Source: Micrasema longulum
Taxonomy: Eukaryota; Arthropoda; Insecta; Trichoptera; Brachycentridae
Direction of reading: 5' to 3'
Assembly (NCBI GenBank): GCA_022494885.1
Contig: JAGVSM010000501.1
Span: 62,001-126,000 of the forward strand
Length of the DNA: 64,000 nt
In this document: piece after piece, positions 57,301 to 63,469 of the stretch
How the letters are laid out: each line of letters starts with the position of its first letter
How positions within the stretch are numbered: the stretch's first letter is position 1
Notes under the pieces: generated by a model
What the model was told of the DNA's origin: nothing
Databases searched by the model: none
The model's input: the letters and a program-made list of their open reading frames with translations, nothing else
Made by a program: the position numbers and the translations under genes

Positions 57301-60300
57301 ATAACATCACATATCACTCGTCACATAGGCTGCAAGAACAGTTTTTTTTAAGGTGTTTTTTAAGTTCGTACGAGTATTTGTTTTGTATATCTTATAAGTC
57401 ATTAGAAAGTGAATTGTAGAACTTTAAAAACTGTTTTTTTTTCTGTCAGTCTTAAAATTAAAAAAAAAAAAAATTCATACAAATACATATGTAGGTACGT
57501 AATATTACAAATAAGTAATAGTAACGTATCGCAAACCCTATGAGGCCAATAGCCCTATTTTGAGTTAAAAAACAGCATAATGGAAAAAGGAAGCATGTAC
57601 ATTATTAAAAACAGCAACAATTACAAAAAACATTAAATTTGTTAAAACTTAACGAGGGAAGAAAACTTATAGACCTTTTAAATTTATTCAAAATTGTAAA
57701 TTCAATATGGGATTGGCCTGAACTATTATCTCTCATCAACTTCAGGGTACCTGGAAGAATGACTAGACAGGTGCCACCGTTTTGTAGCAACAATTCACGG
57801 ACAGTGTATACTTGTAATGCCGTATTAAACAGACTTCATGAACTCGGCAATAGTTATTCTCACGTATCCGATATATTTAGTGTATGGTAATGTTCCTACA
57901 GAACAAACCTTTTAAACTTTTTGAAAGATGGTGAATGGTAATTATATTTATTTATTCATGCATTTCATAATATACATAGTTTTTTGTTCACTTTGCCCAG
58001 CTGTATGAAACAGTACTTATGATTTTCTTAATGTATTACTGTAGAATGTTTTATTATTTAAACTTTCTATTGAATATGCTGTATAATTTTGAGGTTAATT
58101 TTATAAATATAAATCTTGTATAATTTTAAGGTTTAATTTGTTTAATATAAATCTTAGGTATAAGAAAATTTATATTAAAAAAAAAAAGCTAATTATGTAG
58201 TATTACATATGTTTGTAAAAGGCAAGTTTGCGGTTTATGTTAGTAAAATAAAAATAAAAATCATTACATAAATTTCAATAAACGTCTGGACCACACGCTT
58301 AGTAGTATATAAATCGACGCAATATCTCGCAGCAGTCTCCTGCAGTTGTTCGTATGTTAAATTATTTGACGCTCTTGTATTTCTTGAATGTATGGATGTA
58401 TGTTGTAGTTAAAAAACAATTTTATATTTGTCTTTATTTAATTATTTTTTGTCATCTATGATTCTCATTTTTATTTTAATGAATCATCCCTGGGTATTTG
58501 TTTATTTGATTAATGTATTTTTAATAACCATTCATACAGCCATATTAACAAATGACTTATTTTAAGGGATGGATGGACACAAGACTAATGTGGGACAAAT
58601 CTAAATACGATAACATAAGTGAATTGGTATTAAATCACAGAGATATTTGGGTTCCTGATTTGATGGTTTACGAGTGAGTAATAAAAATATTTATTATTAA
58701 TTACCGGTAATATTATTTTGATAAGATTATTATACTGAACACATATTTTTAAAAAACGGGTTTAAACATAGTTGAGTCCATTTTTTTTATGAGAACAAGA
58801 AGACACAACAACAAAAAATCATCATCACTGTGCAGTATGCAAATATCGCGAGCAGCTTTGCAGCTTTATTTCCTTGATGGGACGTAAATAGAAAAAGGTG
58901 TCGAAAATGTTTACTTTCATCTAATAGACATTTTATTTTGAAGGAGTGTAATCAAATAAAGTTTACCATAAAATGCAAAAGTAAATACACCATCTAATAG
59001 AACAGAAGAATTTCTCTCGAATTGCGTATAACCTTAACCATTTTGTTTAATTTTTGGTGTGCTTTTTCAATTTCGTAAAAAAATGGACGCAACTTTTGTT
59101 AACACCTAATACAATAACTTTACTGGGTAAAAAAATAGTCAAAGAATGCATTTTTTGCTAGCCTAGCGGTGTAGGTTGTTTGCATTAGGGAGATTATTGA
59201 AATTTTTTATTCCTTTGAAAACAAAACTAATTTTTCAAAAATTCAAATTTCAAAATTCAAACTATTTATTCACAAAGTAACATAACATAAATTGGAACTT
59301 TATATCAAACCAAGAACCCTTGAGCAATGGTTCGACATTATTAAGGTATAATACTCTCTAATGGCAAGAGTATTTGCCTCTTAAACATAGTTTCACTAAT
59401 GTGAAAGGTGTCGATCTCCAAAGTGATAATGTTCAGCTGCTTGACTGCTCTTCCAATCGGCATGACCAGAGGCAGGTTGGTTCTGGAAACTTGGAGGTAA
59501 AACAGTCTGTGCTGACGCTGTCGAAGATAGCCATCAGGAAAATAAAAATTGATACTCTCTAAAATGGCCGAGTTATCGATGAAACCCCTTAACAGTCTGA
59601 AAAAATGGGTCAGTGTAGACCCATCCCTTCTAAGTTGTAAACTATTGGTCCCAAGCATACCCAAAAGGAACCCAGTGGGATAGAGCCACGGATAAGTACC
59701 ATACTCCCTCATGTATTTTTTTTTTCTGAACTCTCTCCAACATAAGGGATTATGTCGCTTCGTGCGGACTCCATATCACCGATGCACTCTCAATGAATCT
59801 CTGCACTCAGATGAATCTCTTCACAATAATAAAGATTTCCGCTCTTTAACTTCACTAAAATTAACAAATGGAAGAATTGAAGAAATACGGATGTTTAAAC
59901 ATAGGCAAAATGGTGAATGTTACACAGTGCGTAAAGTGGCCACTTAAACCAACCAATGACAGGTCCTAAGCCCTGTAAATGCCTAGACTTCCGTATTTCC
60001 TTCTTTAAGATGTTCTCCATCCCCGTTGTAATTTGGTAAGCCCTTAGTAATTATCACATGATACATATATTGGGGGTAAATATAATATTATCTTATTTAT
60101 CTCGTGCTCAATCACAGATGTTAATCACGATGTTTATCACGTCGATTGCGAGTTCTTAACCAACACTTATCGATAAGACATTTTGATTGCGTCGGTAATT
60201 ACTGATACGTGCGGCCAATTTGATCGAGCTGCTCGCAAATTATATTAAGAAATTACGTCGGATAATGGCATTTTTCCTTAACCCTTGTGTGGCTGTGATG

Positions 60301-62949
60301 TCACACTAGTCGACATAAAACACAAGATCGCTCTTATTAAAAAAATTCGTATTTTTTGTAATCTTTAAATTGACGTTTTCACATCAGATTTGGAAAGTTA
60401 AATTTGTAAAACTATGCTAAATGTTAATACAAAAAATATTTATCCTTGCTACGCGAAAAATGAATGTCTGCTTATTCAGAAATATTTCATCACAAAACGC
60501 CGATCTTTCGTCAGTGAACTGTATTTATTTACGAGGAAAACAAAAAACAAACCGACACGAGCGTTGACTTGGGGATTACACACCCGTTGACTGCGATACC
60601 TTAAGCATGTTCATTATTGTTCATTGTGATCGCTCAAATGCATAGCAAGTTTTTAAGAACGTCGATAGTTATTTGTGATTGAACTACAGACGTGTAAAAG
60701 GTGTCGATAAGAAATCCCACCAAGGGCGAGTCACATGCTGTGATCCGCTTCCTGCCGGCGGAAGGAATAGCACCTACCAATTTTTTTTCGCGAATCAAAA
60801 CAGTTTACGGCGAAGGTGTTATAAATAGAACGAGTGTGTTTAAACCACTTAAGTGGTATAAAGAGTTTTCAAAAAAAATAATACCACAATTTCGGTCAAA
60901 AAAATCAAGGCTTTAGTGTTTTGGGACCAAAAAGGCATTATTTTCGTCTAATTTTTGCCTTGGACCATCAATGCACAACGATATTGTAAGACCCTAACAA
61001 AATCAAATCTGGCATTTAAAAAAAAAGAGGGAAATGCTGACGAGAGAAGTGCGCTTGTTGCACGACAACGCCCGTTCTCACACAGTTTTAGCCACCGTGG
61101 CACTCGCAGACTCATTTAATTGGGATGTTTTGAACTACCTTCCGTATTTTCCTGACTTAGCGCCTTCAGATTTGCTCAAAGAAGCTGTGCCATGGCCCAC
61201 CAAATGCATTGAACAGTGGAAAATAATAGTATTTTTCCAAAAAGACATAAAAATACCTTTATATAACCTTTGGTACATCTGTCTTTAGGTACTGTAAAAA
61301 TACATCAACTTAGTTGTCTTTGGATAATTTTTTGATGAAAACTAAAATTAGGCTCTAATTCGGACTTACTCAAAATACTTTTTTATTATTTATTTTATCT
61401 TTTAGTTCTCTTGATTTAAACGTGTTCAGCAGTCAGCCTAGCCAGCGAGTAGCAGTGGACCACGACGGATTTGTCATGCGCATAACATCTTCGCACGTGC
61501 GGACTTGGTGCTCGCCAAGCCACGATCTAGCACGCTGGCCGCACGATCAGCACACGTGCGTGCTCAGGATTGGGTTTCTCACACAGGACGAATCCATGTC
61601 TATCATGGATCTGCACGCGGAGGTTATTGATCCATTACTGCTGAAAGAACTGGTATAGTTCCTACTTTTCTAACTCATTAGTATATGTAGGATTTTGTTT
61701 GTTTGGCAATATTACTCATTATGCCGCACGTCATGCTTCTCGTCGTGCCCACCGTTCCCTATTTTGTCGGTTTTTTGAGCGCGAGTCAAAGGATCGGCAA
61801 TATGAGCGTGAGTGGCTGGCCACATAACCGTGCGGTCACAGTACGCATCAAACGCTCTTACAAGACGCACTTGTCATTTTAAAATTATGTATATTTCTTT
61901 GCATGACATTGATGTGGTGGGGCTGTTATGTGCAATACTGTTGCTCTTGCAGAATATTATGTATTGTATTAAATATAAAATACTGAATGGCTTCTTCGGT
62001 CGTTGCTTTTTATTAAAATCTCTTTCTTTCACTTCTACAATCAATTCCCTCATCCTCAACCTTTTTACAGTGCTCTTTTTTCTTATCTTATTTAATATTT
62101 TATTTTTCCCTCGTTATTGTGTTTTACGATATTTAATTATTTTTGTGAAAAGCTTTGACTGGATGCGTGTACTATTGTTTTACATTTAATTATTTTTTAT
62201 GTAATATTTGTGGTTTTTCCTAGTAAAAATAAAATGCGGAACTCTATTATTCATTCAGTTGGATACGGATTGAAATGAAACGGGTGGAAATGAAATGATT
62301 TTTAATTATTTTTAGGATGACAAAAACAACGTAAGTTCTGAATGGGAAATCGACAAAGTGTCAAGGAGCAGTCAGTGGTCAAGTGTGTCTCCACACGCAC
62401 AAAAAGAAAAGGACTTAGAACAGGACTACATTGGAATGCACAACCTTATCAATGTGACCATCTCTTTTACTCGTAATTCCAAAACTCACAGCATGCTTTT
62501 ATTTACACCATTTGTTGGTTAGTTCAATAAACATCTGTTGGTATTTTAAATAAATAAAATAAGTAAATAAATTACAATATACAAAACACAAAATAAAAAT
62601 TAATGCAAATCAAAAAAATAATTACAATTAAATAATTTAATAAAACATAAAACGTATCTTTTATTTGTAATTCATTCTTACAAAAATTCATTACTAAATG
62701 AAATAATTCATTTTCATTACAAAATAAAAAAATAATAAAAATGATAATAAAGATGTTGTTTTTAAGATGATTATTCAATTGATTAAATATTTCTAGCATC
62801 AGTGATAATTGTGCTGTCATCCTTTTGGCTTCCCTCATCTCAAGTTACTAAGATGACCATCCTGACAGCTAACTTGGTGTACGTCACTATTTGTTTGACT
62901 CGAGTTCTTGACCAAATGCCAACGTATATGCCCCGACTACCAAACATAG
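39252..62949 (+). CDS. Gene 2: FAMeT-like domain fused to Cys-loop channel subunit, 3' partial (exon span)
   Basis: Nine exons (39252-39327, 47504-47695, 48698-48829, 50041-50211, 52164-52363, 58567-58673, 61406-61652, 62316-62517, 62797-62949) join in matching phases (1-1-1-1-0-2-0-1-1) to about 493 codons without a stop. Layout: signal peptide about 1-18; farnesoic-acid-O-methyltransferase-like domain about 28-176; nicotinic-type ligand-binding domain about 205-430 with a Cys-loop; M1 about 433-453; M2 about 461-481. The gene runs off the right edge, so M3, the cytoplasmic loop and M4 are not seen. Family knowledge says such subunits form pentameric ligand-gated channels at the cell surface. 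The FAMeT-like domain is best known from arthropod proteins once linked to juvenile hormone synthesis, though its enzymatic role is disputed. As an extracellular module here it may bind a ligand; that is inference. Confidence 0.85.
39391..39640 (-). repeat. tRNA-derived SINE, family 1, minus strand
   Basis: On + it begins with the ATC-rich tail (catcatcatcattcc) and continues ccgcacctaatgatgcatag. It ends with the B box (aatcgaacccgacacctctt) and the head read as ggcaaacgcgctgaccac. It sits 63 bases into the first large intron of gene 2. Confidence 0.88.
39700..40395 (+). pseudogene. LINE C-terminal fragment with tandem 3' ends
   Basis: The frame 39709-39972 gives RTTDLYIKTKVLNLDKLIYT and KIKANIILHFNDNIHKINIR, followed by NLTFEQTRTNI. 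This is the C-terminal sequence style of one LINE group in which RT is followed by a HxxNTRxxxN-like element. It is truncated at both ends. The 3' end occurs twice in tandem (about 40025-40190 and 40205-40375), with phrases such as tgacgaacgatatgtgatg and tgacgagtgatatgtgatg. A minus-strand relative is at 57190-57430. Confidence 0.7.
40490..40590. repeat. Foldback family FB fragment
   Basis: ggttgagtggttattacact, taacatttaataatttgcct and acatttgaacat resemble the FB internal region. Short and diverged. Confidence 0.4.
40600..41830 (-). pseudogene. LINE reverse transcriptase remnant, minus strand
   Basis: The minus strand carries, in broken frames, a PVNFADDSVLLFKDKTW segment (41760-41800), which is the catalytic FADD box. 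Further on are SILEYGIIGWGGASDTVLYS (41285-41390) and a 110-codon frame (40883-41215). That frame ends YYSIKIYNLLPLSIKTISNE, MFKKSLKKWKVELG. It is a 5'-truncated, mutated non-LTR element whose 3' tail lies at 40600-40680. Confidence 0.8.
41925..42120 (-). repeat. Dispersed GT-rich repeat (second copy)
   Basis: It matches 2090-2280: gcgttcaggtgtgtgtaagcg, atcattaa...caagtgggag and ttcttaatttatttttaaat. The minus-strand frame over it is a by-product. Confidence 0.6.
42150..42600. other. Gene 2 intron, nothing recognised
   Basis: AT-rich. No shared repeat or exon was noticed. Confidence 0.35.
42605..42865. repeat. Foldback element, family FB (compact copy)
   Basis: The left arm (cacattacaacagagatgaa ... 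gtaatatagaagtctaggga) is followed within 50 bases by its reverse complement (tctatattaccttctctaaa ... tcatctctgttgtaatatgt) and agggagttgaatcca. This copy makes the inverted arms obvious. Confidence 0.8.
42870..43180 (-). repeat. LINE (L2-like) 3' end, minus strand
   Basis: It begins on + with taataataatattaattatgg and aagcgccattttcgtaatat, then the C-terminal codons (gagagcattccatgctgtag) seen also at 37700 and 63945. It is truncated at about 43165, where it abuts an FB terminus (aagaaactcaaaatattgtt). Confidence 0.75.
43190..44500. other. Gene 2 intron with FB fragments, otherwise unassigned
   Basis: FB-like phrases occur at 43160-43200 and 43545-43690 (gagtatatccaaatatttg, ggctggatttcctcccttgg). 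The frame 43839-44108 shows no recognisable domain. Nothing else was identified. Confidence 0.4.
44530..44605 (+). repeat. tRNA-like SINE head fragment
   Basis: ttaggttccgggttcgattc ccagg is B-box-like. No cloverleaf could be completed and no body typical of families 1 or 2 follows. Confidence 0.35.
45000..45930. repeat. Dispersed repeat R29, second copy, split by a SINE
   Basis: It matches 28900-29700 on both sides of the SINE at 45391-45650. Left-side phrases are aatcaaagaaaaatagtcct and ttcaaataatatttgtaatc. Right-side phrases are gtaatcggctagtt, ggctgggcgc and ataatggtaagctgtgc. Confidence 0.65.
45391..45650 (+). mobile_element. tRNA-derived SINE, family 1, with 11-bp target duplication
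   Basis: The 260-bp unit has a tRNA-like head (tgcagtaatggtttgcac), B box (gggttcgattgccaac), the family body and a GATGATGATGG tail. ATCTGAAAGCT is present on both sides (45380-45390 and 45651-45661). The related repeat at 29350 shows the site without the insertion. Confidence 0.93.
46020..46440 (-). pseudogene. LINE C-terminal remnant, minus strand
   Basis: The minus strand of 46255-46380 encodes VYFAPKIYNTLPLNLKLNTI then KQKFKLFVKKWLLDLG, the terminal segment of a non-LTR reverse transcriptase ORF. A 3' tail with TTTATTTG-like signal follows at 46020-46040. It is similar in style to the copy at 40883-41215. Confidence 0.7.
46520..46640. repeat. Foldback family FB fragment
   Basis: gggtggtttgagtgctcact, catctgaacatacatatttc and gttgatttttgtatagtaaa follow the FB internal order but are diverged. 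Confidence 0.45.
46650..47270. other. Gene 2 intron, nothing recognised
   Basis: Two overlapping minus-strand frames (46754-47048) may derive from an old retroelement, but I could not assign them. Confidence 0.3.
47280..47460 (-). repeat. Penelope-type end with best-preserved hammerhead-like core
   Basis: On the minus strand CTGATGA (47325-47331) is followed by one extra base (47324), stem GAGACG/CGTCTC with a 4-base loop (47308-47323) and GAAA (47304-47307). Flanking sequence (cacaaaaataaaatcaac, ctaataggacacatgc) matches 540-605 of copy 1. Only one end is seen. Confidence 0.65.
47504..47695 (+). CDS. Gene 2 exon 2: FAMeT-like domain, N-terminal part
   Basis: The acceptor is tgtattacag and the donor GTAAC; phase 1 to 1. 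It encodes CKQYLCRSGNDYVNFFEVKG and KFEMHMAIKGVRDGHILLSS, ending GPSDSVYEI. This matches the start of the farnesoic-acid-O-methyltransferase-like (Methyltransf_FA) fold, where a 'hIxLSSs' strand and 'xYEIxIGG' follow. In frame with the signal exon. Confidence 0.87.
47905..48010. repeat. Single inverted-end fragment related to 33730-34378
   Basis: aaacgagcgtttttgtcaaa, gtaggcatcatcaagactgg and gaattgtttacaacatttac correspond to the left end of that element. No right partner was found. Confidence 0.5.
48050..48690. other. Gene 2 intron, nothing recognised
   Basis: AT-rich, ending in a (ATT)n tract that merges with the pyrimidine-poor acceptor region of exon 3. Confidence 0.35.
48698..48829 (+). 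CDS. Gene 2 exon 3: FAMeT-like domain, middle part
   Basis: The acceptor is atattaaag and the donor GTAAGT; phase 1 to 1. It encodes VVGAGGNTYSELRRMRKKFG and later LSATQYRPFWIKIFD. The VGAGGNTYSELRR stretch corresponds to the highly conserved IGGWGNTxSxIR motif of the family, and FWIKI to the 'FWI' strand. Confidence 0.88.
48900..49405. other. Gene 2 intron, nothing certain
   Basis: A few FB-like phrases near 49290-49350 (aataacaggtccttagccct) and a weak tRNA-like segment near 49245-49285 are visible. Not enough to define an element. Confidence 0.35.
49412..49850. repeat. MITE M32 (copy 2)
   Basis: The left end caattgaacatagttatgca and right end tacataactgagttcaattattg, read in parts, are inverted repeats. 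The interior follows the copy at 32762-33193 block by block (gccatagaaaagtgaaactg, tgtttttagcagaacataaa). Confidence 0.87.
50041..50211 (+). CDS. Gene 2 exon 4: FAMeT-like domain, C-terminal part
   Basis: The acceptor is tttttcag and the donor GTAAAT; phase 1 to 1. It encodes DGLVQFGIEGQDLAVLSYMD and YFSFASWYVLEIKVLYDC, the closing strands of the FAMeT-like fold ('I.vGkeg...i.w.D..p..i.y.g.ssw'). After CPRPGSEAKEIFPG the domain ends and a short spacer leads to the receptor part. Confidence 0.88.
50235..50880 (-). pseudogene. LINE C-terminal remnant, minus strand
   Basis: A 65-codon frame (50408-50605) reads MDAPELLKSTKLNIPTRNLR and HTDHHRTNYAFHSL, a pattern typical of the C-terminal end of one LINE group (DSPELLxxIxxNVPxRxxR...RTNY). 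Upstream pieces on the minus strand (near 50810-50870) resemble RPHLEYSSVI..PYYD. Stops interrupt it. Confidence 0.72.
50985..51060 (+). repeat. SINE head fragment (family 1-like)
   Basis: gtaagaggtctcaagttcga ttcccgacgtggttgacc followed by gaaacatttatctaaa resembles the end of the tRNA-like head and start of the body of family 1. It is truncated. Confidence 0.5.
51160..51560 (+). pseudogene. RTE-like LINE C-terminal remnant
   Basis: On + the frame 51276-51584 reads MRSLGQMCSKTMFDRCTNVE, then CTLCKAETDIIDKIKKGVLR, then WFGNVQQMGSKRTAKNIYYA. The preceding frame around 51190-51250 carries LVPTLMYESKVWT. This is the same ORF end as at 34385-34915, here in + orientation with a frameshift. Confidence 0.8.
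51840..51945 (+). repeat. LINE (L2-like) 3' terminus, plus strand
   Basis: ttgtaaagcgcccttaaggt and acaaaattggcgccttttaa are the reverse complement of the 3' end seen at 37510-37565 and 42890-42935. Confidence 0.7.
52164..52363 (+). CDS. Gene 2 exon 5: start of Cys-loop receptor ligand-binding domain
   Basis: The acceptor is ctcattttcag and the donor GTAAGC; phase 1 to 0. It encodes DSAIVDTKPVLMGTNRLRAD, then ILTNYDHYLKPVLANDTPNI, a close match to the opening helix of nicotinic-type subunits (RLxxxLLxxYdxxxRPV). It continues NIKSIKYDVAKSQMTTHATI as the first beta strands. The Met at 52103 is intronic. Confidence 0.9.
52440..52550 (-). repeat. tRNA-like SINE fragment, minus strand
   Basis: On the minus strand ttccgggctcgattcccggt is a good B box, preceded by tatcgcctaagacgcttgac, an A-box-like region. 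A full cloverleaf could not be closed with confidence, and no SINE body of families 1 or 2 follows. Confidence 0.45.
52790..53450 (+). pseudogene. LINE C-terminal fragment with 3' UTR
   Basis: The open frame 52800-53093 reads MLLDMGILHDILNGRLDSPV, then LNVPGYRTRHTNLSLFHVPT and VRTNYAQNSPLIRL, ending with a NNIDIFNCSKLTFKTKIKKL segment. This is the standard terminal region of a non-LTR reverse transcriptase ORF. The 3' UTR is CA-rich (ccctcacacccatatacaat) and ends with an AATAAA-rich tail. A minus copy of this UTR is at 5900-6200. Confidence 0.85.
53460..54470. other. Gene 2 intron, nothing recognised
   Basis: 53840-54120 is richer in GC, with a 60-codon minus-strand frame that shows no domain. 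It could be an old, unassigned element. Confidence 0.35.
54480..54660 (-). repeat. RTE-like LINE 3' fragment, minus strand
   Basis: gtaggagtaggcagaaagga, tcttttcagtcatgttcatcgg and ctgatcatgccacgtctttg parallel the 3' region at 30380-30560 and 34400-34580. Strongly diverged. Confidence 0.5.
54660..55165 (-). repeat. LINE 3' UTR repeat R36 (minus copy)
   Basis: It is the reverse complement of 36575-37080 over almost its whole length, for example acatacatccagttaaagtt, gaaatagagtggagaagtgg, actgacaaatgtttcatc and tacgggacaattgattgaa. Confidence 0.8.
55170..56125. other. Gene 2 intron, nothing recognised
   Basis: AT-rich intron sequence with no shared repeat noticed. Confidence 0.35.
56130..56500. 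repeat. Dispersed repeat R37 (uninterrupted copy)
   Basis: It contains both halves of the repeat that is split by the LINE at 37490-38457: ggagttacaacaactcaatt on the left, ctttataactaaatacagca and catgcagatgatgctgc on the right, joined through about 45 bases. Confidence 0.8.
56620..56710 (-). repeat. LINE (L2-like) 3' terminus, minus strand
   Basis: attattattattgtcataga, then atagcgtcatttttgtaaga and atacctcaa-like sequence (taccctcaaacgcgctgtac), as at 37500-37565. Confidence 0.6.
57190..57430 (-). repeat. LINE 3' end, minus strand (family of 39700-40395)
   Basis: acatcacatatcactcgtca and gcaagaacagttttttttaa are the reverse complement of the tandem 3' ends at 40040-40260. Confidence 0.65.
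57505..57605 (-). repeat. Dispersed repeat R32, left part (split by LINE)
   Basis: ctatgaggccaatagcccta and aaaggaagcatgtacattat match 32100-32165. The repeat resumes at 58255. Confidence 0.65.
57606..58250 (+). mobile_element. LINE C-terminal fragment inserted in repeat R32
   Basis: The open frame 57639-57890 gives RKLIDLLNLFKIVNSIWDWP, ELLSLINFRVPGRMTRQVPP and NRLHELGNSYSHVSDIFSVW, the classic C-terminal end of a non-LTR reverse transcriptase ORF. The 3' UTR runs to an AAATAAAAATAAAAAT tail at about 58250. A minus copy of the UTR is at 4075-4380. The surrounding repeat exists uninterrupted at 32010-32300. Confidence 0.82.
58567..58673 (+). CDS. Gene 2 exon 6: ligand-binding domain core
   Basis: The acceptor is attttaag and the donor GTGAGT; phase 0 to 2. 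It encodes GWMDTRLMWDKSKYDNISEL, then HRDIWVPDLMVYE. This corresponds to the W-x-D-x-x-L-x-W and IWxPDxxxYN signatures of nicotinic-type subunits. The expected Asn after Tyr is Asp/Glu-like here. Confidence 0.9.
58690..59255. other. Gene 2 intron, nothing recognised
   Basis: AT-rich; no element or exon noticed. Confidence 0.35.
59260..59760 (-). pseudogene. LINE ORF C-terminus, minus strand
   Basis: The 123-codon frame 59341-59712 reads YGTYPWLYPTGFLLGMLGTN, SLQLRRDGSTLTHFFRLLRG, then YLRQRQHRLFYLQVSRTNLP and MPIGRAVKQLNIITLEIDTF. This is a recognisable C-terminal region of a non-LTR retroelement ORF. It ends near a TTTATTC-type tail at 59270. A more decayed relative is at 27463-27935. Confidence 0.78.
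59790..60045. repeat. Foldback element, family FB (right arm copy)
   Basis: aataggcaaaatggtgaatg-like sequence (cataggcaaaatggtgaatg), gtaaagtggccacttaaacc, aaatgcctagacttccgtat and ttctccatccccgttgtaat are the minus-sense phrases of the left arm at 2395-2520. The frame 59711-59947 crosses it by chance. Confidence 0.75.
60285..60430. repeat. Inverted fragment of repeat R22
   Basis: ttgtgtggctgtgatgtcac actagtcgac and gacgttttcacatcag are the reverse complement of parts of 22830-22970. Confidence 0.6.
60685..61290 (+). pseudogene. Mariner-like transposase remnant
   Basis: Two frames carry the family's parts. 60701-60916 has AVIRFLPAEGIAPTNFFSRI and KTVYGEGVINRTSVFKPLKW, the N-terminal helix-turn-helix region. 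From about 60925 there are FWDQKGIIFV, INAQRYCKTL and the catalytic block LLHDNARSHT, then YLPYFPDLAPSDL. The spacing fits a mariner D,D34D enzyme. The centre is deleted, frames shift and the C-terminus degrades after SDLL, so it is inactive. It lies in the gene 2 intron. Confidence 0.85.
61406..61652 (+). CDS. Gene 2 exon 7: ligand-binding domain with Cys-loop
   Basis: The acceptor is ctttag and the donor GTATAG; phase 2 to 0. It encodes DSLDLNVFSSQPSQRVAVDH, then ITSSHVRTWCSPSHDLARWP and HDQHTCVLRIGFLTQDES. The two cysteines define the Cys-loop, with the conserved P-x-D before the second Cys. The loop has 15 residues between the cysteines instead of the usual 13. It ends EVIDPLLLKEL. This exon is richer in GC than its neighbours. 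Confidence 0.9.
61700..62025. other. Gene 2 intron, nothing recognised
   Basis: The 125-codon frame 61812-62189 extends from intron sequence into repeat R36 and has no domain; not a gene. Confidence 0.4.
62030..62240 (+). repeat. LINE 3' UTR repeat R36 (third copy)
   Basis: attccctcatcctcaacctt, tttgtgaaaagctttgactg and gtttttcctagtaaaaataa follow 36890-37080 in order, with divergence. Confidence 0.65.
62316..62517 (+). CDS. Gene 2 exon 8: end of ligand-binding domain and start of M1
   Basis: The acceptor is atttttag and the donor GTTAGT; phase 0 to 1. SSEWEIDKVSRSSQWSSVSP corresponds to the 'xEWxLxxV' strand before loop C. The vicinal Cys pair that marks acetylcholine-binding alpha subunits is absent. 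NLINVTISFTRNSKTHSMLL then FTPFV lead into M1. The preceding D-D codes come directly from the acceptor. Confidence 0.88.
62797..62949 (+). CDS. Gene 2 exon 9: M1 end, M1-M2 loop and M2
   Basis: The acceptor is tatttctag and the donor GTACAG; phase 1 to 1. ASVIIVLSSFWLPSSQVTKM is the end of M1 and the M1-M2 loop, TILTANLVYVTICLTRVLDQ is M2, and MPTYMPRLPNI leads to M3. The Glu usually placed just before the M2 lysine in cation channels is Thr here, and the 9' leucine is Val by my alignment. The next exon is beyond the window or in the remaining kilobase and was not found. Confidence 0.85.
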
Positions 62950-62959
62950 GTACAGTGAT

Positions 62960-63460
62960 TATTTTGTAATTTTTCTACATTTAGGCTCATTTATCCCTAA
63001 ATAGCTTATTAACACTATGTTTAAGTAACGGAGTAACTAACCTTTCGTCCGTCAGACTACGAAACAGTACATCCCTAATTATTTAATCAGTCTAATTTTA
63101 TATAACAAATGCCATTAGATGGCAAACCCAAATTTTCAAGGTTTCAAATTGTTATAATACTTTTTTTTTTTTTTTTTTTTTAATTTATAAATTTATTGCA
63201 AAAAAATTATAAACATACTTAATAACAGGGAATCTTAATAAAACCAATTTATGTAAAATGAAAACGGAGTGTTCTCTGTTTATAATAGTCTCCATCTAAC
63301 ATGGCACAGCCTGTTCTTAGATGGAAATTTTCTATCTTTAGAGCGTAAGTAATCTTATACTAATAATACAATAACATAAAAAAGAAAAACTAAAACTACT
63401 TAATTATAAATGCCTAGTTAATCAAATGTACGAAATTAAAAATCATTATTATTATTTATT
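62960..63460. other. Gene 2 intron, poly-T tract and unassigned AT-rich DNA
   Basis: A run of about 20 T residues at 63163-63181 could be the tail of a minus-strand retroelement covering 63182-63440. I could not assign it to a family. Confidence 0.4.
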
Positions 63461-63469
63461 TTTTTTAAA

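Noticed and set aside
61812..62189. 125-codon ORF with hydrophobic segments, possible extra membrane exon of gene 2
   Set aside because: It runs into the LINE 3' UTR repeat R36, and exon 7 joins exon 8 directly in phase.
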